DNA of 43,372 nucleotides from the NCBI GenBank assembly GCA_001465025.1, contig LNDO01000118.1, forward strand, positions 1 to 43,372. The letters run 5' to 3'. Shown here piece after piece: positions 37,491-43,372 of this stretch (position 1 is its first letter; each line of letters opens with the position of its first letter). The translations under genes were made by a program, and so were the position numbers. The notes under the pieces are model-generated. The model searched no databases. It was not told the origin of the DNA and was given only the letters and a program-made list of their open reading frames with translations. This DNA is from Pseudomonas sp. Ga0074129. GTDB taxonomy: Bacteria > Pseudomonadota > Gammaproteobacteria > Pseudomonadales > Pseudomonadaceae.

Positions 37491-38525
37491 ATGATGAAAT
37501 CCCTGAAGCTCGCGGCCCTGGCCGCCGGCGTAGCCTGTGCGATGCCGGCACTGGCGGTGGACCTGACCGCCATCTCGTTCGGTGGCGCAAGCAAGGATGC
37601 GCAGGCCAAAGCGTTCTATGAGCCCTTTGAAAAGGCCACTGGCAATAAGATTCTGGCCGGTGAATACAACGGCGAAATGGCCCGCATCAAAGCCATGGTC
37701 GACACCAACAGCGTGAGCTGGAACCTGGTGGAAGTGGAGTCGCCGGAACTGGCTCGCGGCTGTGATGAAGGCCTGTTCGAGACCCTCGATCCGGCCCAGT
37801 TCGGCGACCAGAGCAACTTCGTCAAAGGCGCGATTCAGCCGTGCGGCGTGGGCTTCTTTGTATGGTCCACGGTACTCGCTTACAACGCCGACAAACTGGC
37901 CAAAGCCCCTACCGGCTGGGCGGATTTCTGGGACGTTAAGCAGTTCCCCGGCAAACGCGGCCTGCGCAAAGGTGCCAAATACACCTTGGAATTTGCCTTG
38001 ATGGCAGACGGCGTTGCCCCGACTGATGTGTACAGCGTGCTGGCCACCCGTGATGGGGTTGACCGTGCCTTCCGCAAGCTTGATGAACTCAAGCCGCATA
38101 TCCAGTGGTGGGAAGCCGGCGCGCAGCCACCGCAGTATTTGGTCTCGGGCGACGTGGTGATGAGTTCGGCCTACAACGGTCGCATCGCCGCCGTGCAAGC
38201 GGAGAGCAACCTGCAAGTGGTATGGACGGGCGGCATCTATGACTTCGACTCGTGGGCCATCCCACGTGGGGCGAAGAACCAGGAATTGGCTAAGGAATTC
38301 ATCGCCTTCTCGGTACAGCCTGAAGCGCAGAAAGTCTTCTCCGAGAACATCGCCTACGGCCCAGCCAACAAGCAAGCCATCGAGTTGCTGGCCCCTGAGC
38401 GTCTGACCGTGATGCCAACCACCCCGGACAACATCAAGGACCAAGTGGCCATCGATGTGGTGTTCTGGGCTGACTACGGCGAGCAACTGGAGCAGCGCTT
38501 CAATGCTTGGGCCGCGCGTAACTAA
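37491..38525 (+). CDS. agtB: Periplasmic substrate-binding protein AgtB
   Basis: A 344-residue extracellular solute-binding protein of the spermidine/putrescine (PotD-like) group. Signal peptide 1-22 (MMKSLKLAALAAGVACAMPALA), then a two-lobe fold ending WADYGEQLEQRFNAWAARN. It delivers substrate, probably 4-aminobutyrate or 5-aminovalerate by analogy with P. aeruginosa AgtB, to the permeases. GAGGAG stands upstream of the ATG. A hairpin follows its stop, likely raising its mRNA level above the permease genes, as is usual for binding proteins. Confidence 0.9.
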   Translation: MMKSLKLAALAAGVACAMPALAVDLTAISFGGASKDAQAKAFYEPFEKATGNKILAGEYNGEMARIKAMVDTNSVSWNLVEVESPELARGCDEGLFETLDPAQFGDQSNFVKGAIQPCGVGFFVWSTVLAYNADKLAKAPTGWADFWDVKQFPGKRGLRKGAKYTLEFALMADGVAPTDVYSVLATRDGVDRAFRKLDELKPHIQWWEAGAQPPQYLVSGDVVMSSAYNGRIAAVQAESNLQVVWTGGIYDFDSWAIPRGAKNQELAKEFIAFSVQPEAQKVFSENIAYGPANKQAIELLAPERLTVMPTTPDNIKDQVAIDVVFWADYGEQLEQRFNAWAARN

Positions 38526-38540
38526 GTCTGTGTGACCTCA

Positions 38541-38571
38541 CGCCAGGTCCGGCGCTATAACCGGCCTGGCG
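38541..38571 (+). other. Hairpin downstream of agtB
   Basis: CGCCAGG-T-CCGG (38541-38552) / CCGG-CCTGGCG (38561-38571) with a short loop and a one-base bulge, 16 bp after the agtB stop and without a T run. It probably protects the agtAB part of the message from 3' decay or partly attenuates transcription into agtC. Confidence 0.55.
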
Positions 38572-38620
38572 AACTGAATTCTACGTCGCCTGCGGGCGAC
38601 ACCTGTTTGCGGAGTTGTTC

Positions 38621-39880
38621 ATGGCCAGTGTCCTGTCCGCCACCGATACCGATTTGCAAGGGGCCGGCCCCAGCCTAAAACAGAAGCTGGCGCGCGCCGA
38701 GCGCTTCAACCGTCTGAAGTCCAAGGCGTTGATTCTGCCGCTGGTGATCTTCCTGTTGCTGACCTTTATCGTGCCCATCGTGGCGCTGTTGTGGCGCAGT
38801 GTGGACAACCCCGAGGTGGTCAGCACTTTGCCGCAAACCGTGGTGGCGATTGAGGCGTGGGACGGTCGCGGTTTGCCCGATGAAACGGTTTACCGAGCCA
38901 TGGCCCTCGATATTGTTGAGGCCCGCCAGCAGCGCACCTTGGGTGATCTGTCCAAACGCCTGAACATGGAGCTGGCCGGCTACCGCAGCCTGATCAACAG
39001 CACCGCACGCAAGCTGCCGTTTGCGGCTGAACCTGACTCTTACAAAGCCGCGCTCGAAACATTGGACGAACGCTGGGGCGACCCGGCTTATTGGCAGGTT
39101 ATACGTCGCAACACCAGCAGCCTGACGCCTTATTACTTGTTGGCGGCGCTGGATCATCGAATTGACGATTTGGGCGAGCTGGCCAGTGCTACCCCGGATC
39201 AGTCCATCTACCTGGATATCTTCACCCGCACCTTTTGGATGAGCCTGGTGATTACCGCCATCTGCCTGGTGCTGGCCTATCCGCTGGCCTACCTGTTGGC
39301 GACGCTGCCGACCCGGCAAAGCAACCTGTTGATGATTTTGGTGCTGCTGCCGTTCTGGACCTCGATTCTGGTGCGGGTCGCGGCGTGGATCGTACTGCTG
39401 CAATCGGGCGGGTTGATCAACAGTGCGCTGATGTCGGTCGGCATCATCGATGAACCCATGCAGTTGGTGTTCAACCGCAGCGGCGTCTACATCGCCATGG
39501 TGCACATCATGCTGCCGTTTATGATTTTGCCGATTTACAGCGTGATGAAGGGTATCTCGCCCACCTACATGCGTGCGGCGGTGTCGCTGGGCTGCCACCC
39601 GTTCGCCAGTTTCTGGCGCGTGTACTTCCCGCAGACCCTGGCCGGTGTTGGCGCTGGCTGCCTGCTGGTGTTCATTCTGTCGATTGGCTACTACATCACC
39701 CCGGCGCTGCTGGGCAGCCCGAACGATCAGATGATCAGCTACTTCGTCGCCTTCTACACCAACAGCTCGATCAACTGGGGCATGGCCACCGCTCTGGGCG
39801 GCTTGCTGCTGGCGGCCACGCTGGTGCTGTACGTGGTGTACAGCTGGCTGGTCGGTGCCAGCAAGTTGCGCCTGGCCTAA
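38621..39880 (+). CDS. agtC: ABC transporter permease AgtC
   Basis: A 419-residue PotB-like inner-membrane permease. The first membrane helix is at about 37-60. A hydrophilic periplasmic stretch of about 135 residues (60-195) follows, then five or so further helices with the permease EAA-like loop near GCHPFASFWRVYFPQT. The large periplasmic loop is a visible departure from standard PotB and may help dock AgtB. ATG at 38621 with GGAG six bases upstream. Partner permease AgtD lies 155 bp downstream, separated by a repeat. Confidence 0.92.
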   Translation: MASVLSATDTDLQGAGPSLKQKLARAERFNRLKSKALILPLVIFLLLTFIVPIVALLWRSVDNPEVVSTLPQTVVAIEAWDGRGLPDETVYRAMALDIVEARQQRTLGDLSKRLNMELAGYRSLINSTARKLPFAAEPDSYKAALETLDERWGDPAYWQVIRRNTSSLTPYYLLAALDHRIDDLGELASATPDQSIYLDIFTRTFWMSLVITAICLVLAYPLAYLLATLPTRQSNLLMILVLLPFWTSILVRVAAWIVLLQSGGLINSALMSVGIIDEPMQLVFNRSGVYIAMVHIMLPFMILPIYSVMKGISPTYMRAAVSLGCHPFASFWRVYFPQTLAGVGAGCLLVFILSIGYYITPALLGSPNDQMISYFVAFYTNSSINWGMATALGGLLLAATLVLYVVYSWLVGASKLRLA

Positions 39881-39907
39881 AAAACACCCTGCGCAGCAGG
39901 CATCTGA

Positions 39908-40013
39908 TGCCCCTCTCCAGCTTGCGGGAGAGGGTGCCCGAAGGGCGGGAGAGGGCGGCTGTTCACCAAACCCTCTCCCCCAGCCCCTCTCCCACAAGTG
40001 GGAGAGGGCAGCT
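39908..40013. repeat. CCCTCTCCC/GGGAGAGGG palindromic intergenic element
   Basis: In the agtC-agtD gap, two hairpins built from one motif: CCCTCTCC (39911-39918) with GGAGAGGG (39927-39934), and CCCTCTCCCAC (39985-39995) with GTGGGAGAGGG (39998-40008, perfect 11-bp stem, 2-base loop). Further GGGAGAGGG and CCCTCTCCCCC copies lie between. This is a repeat type dispersed in intergenic regions of Pseudomonas and other proteobacteria. Confidence 0.75.
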
Positions 40014-40035
40014 AAAGCCAAATGGAGTCACAGTT

Positions 40036-40863
40036 ATGCTCAGCCCCTACATGTCGCCCATCGAACGCATCTGGCATTACAGCCTGCGCACCCTCTGCGC
40101 GCTGGTGCTGCTTTTTCTGATTCTGCCGGTGCTGGTGATTATTCCGCTGTCGTTTAACTCTGGCAGCTTTCTGGTGTACCCGCTGCAAGGGTTTTCCCTG
40201 CGTTGGTATGAAGACTTTTTCACCTCTGCCGAGTGGATGCGCTCGCTGAAAAATAGCTTGATCATCGCCCCGGCTGCCACGGTGCTGGCGATGGTGTTCG
40301 GTACGCTGGCGGCCATCGGCCTGACCCGCGGCGAGTTTCGCGGCAAAGCGCTGGTGATGAGCCTGCTGATTTCGCCCATGGTGGTGCCGGTGGTGATTGT
40401 CGGTGTGGCCAGCTACCTGTTTTTCGCACCACTGGGTCTGGGTAACAGCTACCTGTCGCTGATTGTGGTGCATGCGGTGCTCGGTGTGCCGTTCGTCATC
40501 ATCACCGTGTCGGCCACCCTGCAAGGTTTTAACTACAACCTGGTGCGTGCGGCCGCCAGCCTCGGTGCTTCGCCGCTGACTGCGTTTCGCCGGGTAACGC
40601 TGCCATTGATCGCACCCGGGGTGATCAGCGGGGCGCTGTTTGCCTTCGCCACTTCCTTCGATGAAGTGGTGGTGACCCTGTTCCTCGCCGGCCCCGAGCA
40701 AACCACCCTGCCACGGCAGATGTTCAGTGGTATTCGCGAGAACCTGTCGCCGACCATTGCCGCTGCGGCGACCTTGCTGATCGGTTTCTCCATCCTGCTG
40801 CTGCTGACCTTGGAATGGCTGCGTGGCCGTAGCGAGAAACTGCGCACCCAGCAACCGTCCTGA
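40036..40863 (+). CDS. agtD: ABC transporter permease AgtD
   Basis: A 275-residue PotC-like inner-membrane permease with about six membrane helices and the EAA-like segment (RAAASLGASPLTAFRRVTLPL), which contacts the ATPase. It pairs with AgtC to form the channel. ATG at 40036 with GGAG eight bases upstream; the open frame that extends upstream to 39907 runs through the intergenic repeat and is not coding. gabD begins 23 bp after its stop. Confidence 0.92.
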   Translation: MLSPYMSPIERIWHYSLRTLCALVLLFLILPVLVIIPLSFNSGSFLVYPLQGFSLRWYEDFFTSAEWMRSLKNSLIIAPAATVLAMVFGTLAAIGLTRGEFRGKALVMSLLISPMVVPVVIVGVASYLFFAPLGLGNSYLSLIVVHAVLGVPFVIITVSATLQGFNYNLVRAAASLGASPLTAFRRVTLPLIAPGVISGALFAFATSFDEVVVTLFLAGPEQTTLPRQMFSGIRENLSPTIAAAATLLIGFSILLLLTLEWLRGRSEKLRTQQPS

Positions 40864-40886
40864 TCCACCCAGAACAAGAGAACCCC

Positions 40887-42344
40887 ATGAGCCTGCAATT
40901 GAATGACCCCAGCCTGCTGCGCCAGCAGGCCTATGTGAATGGCCATTGGTGCGAGGCCGACAGCGGTGCGCGCACTGAAATACTCAACCCGGCCAATGGC
41001 GAGCTGATCGGCAGCGTGCCGAATATGGGCTGCGCCGAAACCCGCCGCGCCATCGAGGCCGCACAAACCGCGCAGCCAGCCTGGCGCGCCCTGACGGCCA
41101 AAGAGCGGGCGAACCGTCTGCGCCAGTGGTTCAACCTGATCATGGCTAACCAGGAAGACCTGGCGCGGATCATGACCGCCGAGCAAGGCAAACCCCTGAC
41201 CGAAGCCCGTGGCGAGATCGCCTATGCCGCTTCCTTTATTGAATGGTTCGCCGAGGAAGCCAAGCGCGCCTATGGCGATGTGATTCCGGCCCACGCGGGC
41301 GACAAGCGCATCCTGGTGCAAAAAGAACCGGTGGGTGTGACTGCCGCTATTACGCCGTGGAACTTCCCCAGCGCGATGATCACCCGCAAGGCTGGTCCTG
41401 CTCTGGCAGCGGGTTGCGCCATGGTGCTCAAACCTGCGCCGCAAACCCCGTTCTCGGCGTTGGCGCTGGCTGTACTGGCCGAGCGCGCTGGCATCCCCGC
41501 AGGTTTGCTCAGTGTGATCCCGGCCGATGTGGACGCCAGCCGTGAGGTGGGCGGTGAGCTGTGCGACAACCCCATCGTGCGCAAGATGAGCTTTACCGGC
41601 TCCACCGGTGTCGGCATCAAACTGATGCAGCAGTGCGCGCCGAGCCTGAAAAAGCTCTCGCTGGAACTGGGCGGCAACGCGCCGTTTATCGTCTTCGACG
41701 ACGCCGATCTGGATGCGGCGGTGGAAGGGGCGATTATTTCTAAATTCCGTAACGCCGGGCAGACCTGCGTGTGCGCCAACCGCCTGTACATTCAGGACGG
41801 CGTGTATGACGCCTTCGCGGCCAAGCTGCAAGCCGCAGTGGCCAAACTCAAGGTCGGTAACGGCATGCTTGAGGGCATCACCACCGGGCCGCTGATCAAT
41901 CCCGAGGCGGTGGCCAAGGTGCAACGTCATCTGCAAGACGCCCTGGATAAAGGCGCGACCCTGCTGGGTGGCGGCAGTAGTTTGGGCGGTAACTTCTTTG
42001 AACCCACCATTGTCACCGGCGTGACCGCCGAGATGGCCGTGGCCCGCGAAGAAACCTTCGGCCCGCTGGCGCCGCTGTTTCGCTTTAACGACGAAGCCGA
42101 AGTGATTCGCCAGGCCAACGACACCGAGTTTGGCTTGGCCGCCTACTTCTATGCCCGCGACCTAAGCCGCGTATTCCGCGTGGCCGAGGCGCTGGAGTAC
42201 GGCATGGTCGGCATCAACACCGGGGTGATTTCGACCGAAGTCGCACCGTTTGGCGGGATGAAATCGTCCGGGCTGGGTCGCGAAGGCTCCAAGTACGGTC
42301 TGGATGAGTACCTGGAGATCAAATACCTCTGCCTGGGCGTGTAA
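40887..42344 (+). CDS. gabD: NADP-dependent succinate-semialdehyde dehydrogenase GabD
   Basis: A 485-residue aldehyde dehydrogenase. Catalytic Cys294 (GQTCVCANR), general base Glu260 (LELGGNAP) and oxyanion Asn159 (TPWNF) are present, plus the nucleotide-binding FTGSTGVG. It oxidises succinate semialdehyde from GABA to succinate (or, in 5-aminovalerate breakdown, glutarate semialdehyde to glutarate, by family analogy). It follows agtD by 23 bp, so it may be co-transcribed with the transporter. The spacer to gabT is 321 bp and repeat-bearing. Confidence 0.94.
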   Translation: MSLQLNDPSLLRQQAYVNGHWCEADSGARTEILNPANGELIGSVPNMGCAETRRAIEAAQTAQPAWRALTAKERANRLRQWFNLIMANQEDLARIMTAEQGKPLTEARGEIAYAASFIEWFAEEAKRAYGDVIPAHAGDKRILVQKEPVGVTAAITPWNFPSAMITRKAGPALAAGCAMVLKPAPQTPFSALALAVLAERAGIPAGLLSVIPADVDASREVGGELCDNPIVRKMSFTGSTGVGIKLMQQCAPSLKKLSLELGGNAPFIVFDDADLDAAVEGAIISKFRNAGQTCVCANRLYIQDGVYDAFAAKLQAAVAKLKVGNGMLEGITTGPLINPEAVAKVQRHLQDALDKGATLLGGGSSLGGNFFEPTIVTGVTAEMAVAREETFGPLAPLFRFNDEAEVIRQANDTEFGLAAYFYARDLSRVFRVAEALEYGMVGINTGVISTEVAPFGGMKSSGLGREGSKYGLDEYLEIKYLCLGV

Positions 42345-42665
42345 GGGTATCGACCTCCGGGTCGTCGGCCATACGGCGTTGGCCGGGGTCGGAAAAATGC
42401 TCATTGGCAACAGCCAACTCCGCTTTTTCCAACCCCGGCCGCCTTGTCTGGCCTTAGCCCCGAAGCTCTCGAACGGTGGAGCCGTTAGGAAATTAAACAC
42501 CCCAGGTTCAACCAACGAGCCGGTCACCTGGGTTTGCAACAGCGAAAATGAACCTGAGCAACCCGCAGGGCGCGGTAGTCGATCATCGAATGCTGACCGC
42601 ACTCTTCGCCCGGTTGCCTTTTATCCTTGAACTACGCCGACCGATGAGCGGCGAATGAGGACTTT
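42345..42665. other. gabD-gabT spacer with long hairpin repeat element
   Basis: No gene in this 321-bp spacer. A strong hairpin is formed by GGCCGGGGTCGGAAAAA (42381-42397) and TTTTTCCAACCCCGGCC (42424-42440), 16 of 17 pairs. It encloses a small inner stem TTGGC/GCCAA (42404-42417). A second hairpin is CCCAGGT (42501-42507) / ACCTGGG (42526-42532). The central 'AAAAATGCTCATT...AACTCCGCTTTTT' pattern is one I recall as recurrent in Pseudomonas intergenic regions. Confidence 0.6.
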
Positions 42666-43372
42666 ATGAGCAAGACCAACGAATCTTTGATGCAACGCCG
42701 CACCGCTGCCGTTCCACGCGGCGTGGGCCAGATCCACCAGATCTTCGCCGAGTCGGCAAAGAACGCCACGGTGACCGACGTTGAAGGCCGCGAGTTTATC
42801 GACTTTGCTGGCGGCATCGCGGTGCTCAACACCGGCCACCTGCACCCGAAAGTGGTGGCCGCGGTGCAAGAGCAACTGACCAAGCTAACCCACACCTGCT
42901 TCCAAGTGCTGGCGTACGAGCCGTATGTTGAGCTGTGCGAGAAGATCAACGCGCGCGTGCCGGGTGATTTCACCAAGAAAACCCTGCTGGTCACCACCGG
43001 CTCCGAAGCGGTGGAGAACTCGATCAAAATCGCTCGTGCCGCCACCGGCCGCGCTGGCGTGATCGCCTTCACTGGCGGTTACCACGGCCGCACCATGATG
43101 ACCCTGGGCCTGACCGGCAAAGTGGTGCCGTATTCGGCCGGCATGGGCCTGATGCCCGGTGGCATCTTCCGTGCGCAGTTCCCGTGCGAACTGCATGGTG
43201 TGAGCACCGATGACGCCATCGCCAGCATCGAGCGCATCTTCAAAAACGATGCTGAGCCGCGCGATATTGCCGCGATCATCATCGAGCCGGTGCAAGGCGA
43301 AGGCGGTTTCTACGTCGCGCCGAAAGACTTCATGCTGCGCCTGCGCGCCCTGTGTGATCAGCACGGCATCCT
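42666..43372 (+). CDS. gabT: 4-aminobutyrate aminotransferase GabT, 5' part (runs off the window)
   Basis: The first 235 codons of a class III PLP-dependent aminotransferase (full length about 425). Features seen: FIDFAGGIAVLNTGHLHP, TTGSEAVENSIKIARAATGR, the aromatic-anchored TGGYHGRTMMT and IIEPVQGEGG near the edge. It transfers the amino group of GABA (or 5-aminovalerate) to 2-oxoglutarate. The ATG at 42666 has GAGGA about six bases upstream. The PLP-binding lysine lies outside the window. It follows gabD after the repeat-bearing spacer. Confidence 0.93.
   Translation, partial: MSKTNESLMQRRTAAVPRGVGQIHQIFAESAKNATVTDVEGREFIDFAGGIAVLNTGHLHPKVVAAVQEQLTKLTHTCFQVLAYEPYVELCEKINARVPGDFTKKTLLVTTGSEAVENSIKIARAATGRAGVIAFTGGYHGRTMMTLGLTGKVVPYSAGMGLMPGGIFRAQFPCELHGVSTDDAIASIERIFKNDAEPRDIAAIIIEPVQGEGGFYVAPKDFMLRLRALCDQHGI

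Noticed and set aside
36292-37590. Long minus-strand open frame opposite agtA
   Set aside because: Shadow frame of an ABC ATPase with complete motifs; no coherent domains and no ribosome-binding site.
38675-40021. Long minus-strand frame opposite agtC
   Set aside because: Antisense; no start signals; the composition is the artefact of a membrane protein's third positions.
39907-40035. N-terminal extension of agtD through the repeat
   Set aside because: The sequence is a palindromic repeat, and a well-placed ATG with GGAG exists at 40036.

Overview
The window is chromosomal DNA of a gammaproteobacterium, almost certainly a Pseudomonas. The gene order rmcA-rpoD-dnaG-rpsU / tsaD / plsY / folB-folK / cca / spoVR-yeaH-prkA / glpE-apaH-apaG-rsmA-pdxA-surA-lptD / amgK-murU-djlA / DUF3530 / agtSR-agtABCD follows, as I recall it, the PA0575-PA0606 stretch of P. 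aeruginosa. The protein sequences are Pseudomonas-like throughout. Species cannot be fixed from the sequence alone.

Bases 1-4180 are accessory. They hold the right half of an IS21-family insertion sequence (end of istA, complete istB, 23-bp spaced end repeats). Next comes a leftward cluster of five small ORFs: one DUF6957-like gene, a truncated tandem copy of its 5' end, and three with no recognised family. A divergent regulator with two helix-turn-helix segments follows, then about 310 bp of non-coding DNA. The cluster abuts the 3' end of a CAU-anticodon tRNA (probably tRNA-Ile2), a classic island integration point. No integrase lies in the window.

Bases 4181-12346 (minus strand) carry the tRNA, the redox/c-di-GMP regulator rmcA and the macromolecular synthesis operon rpsU-dnaG-rpoD with recognisable terminators. 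tsaD is divergent from rpsU. From 13608 to 16378 come plsY, the folB-folK pair and the CCA-adding enzyme. From 16469 to 21376 lies the stress/starvation operon prkA-yeaH-spoVR. Bases 21651-29312 form one long leftward block, lptD-surA-pdxA-rsmA-apaG-apaH-glpE. It couples outer-membrane LPS assembly and OMP chaperoning to vitamin B6 synthesis, rRNA methylation and dinucleotide polyphosphate turnover. Divergent from lptD, amgK-murU recycle cell-wall amino sugars, followed by a DjlA-like co-chaperone.

Bases 33082-43372 look like a GABA/5-aminovalerate utilisation locus. It contains the AgtS sensor kinase with a periplasmic ligand-binding domain, the AgtR response regulator, a spacer with a perfect 6-bp inverted repeat that is a candidate AgtR operator, the AgtABCD ABC importer, then gabD and the start of gabT. 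Transport and catabolism are therefore physically joined. Two repeat elements are lodged in this locus: a CCCTCTCCC/GGGAGAGGG palindrome between agtC and agtD, and a long hairpin element between gabD and gabT. The most likely undescribed material is the small-ORF cluster at 1.3-3.8 kb.
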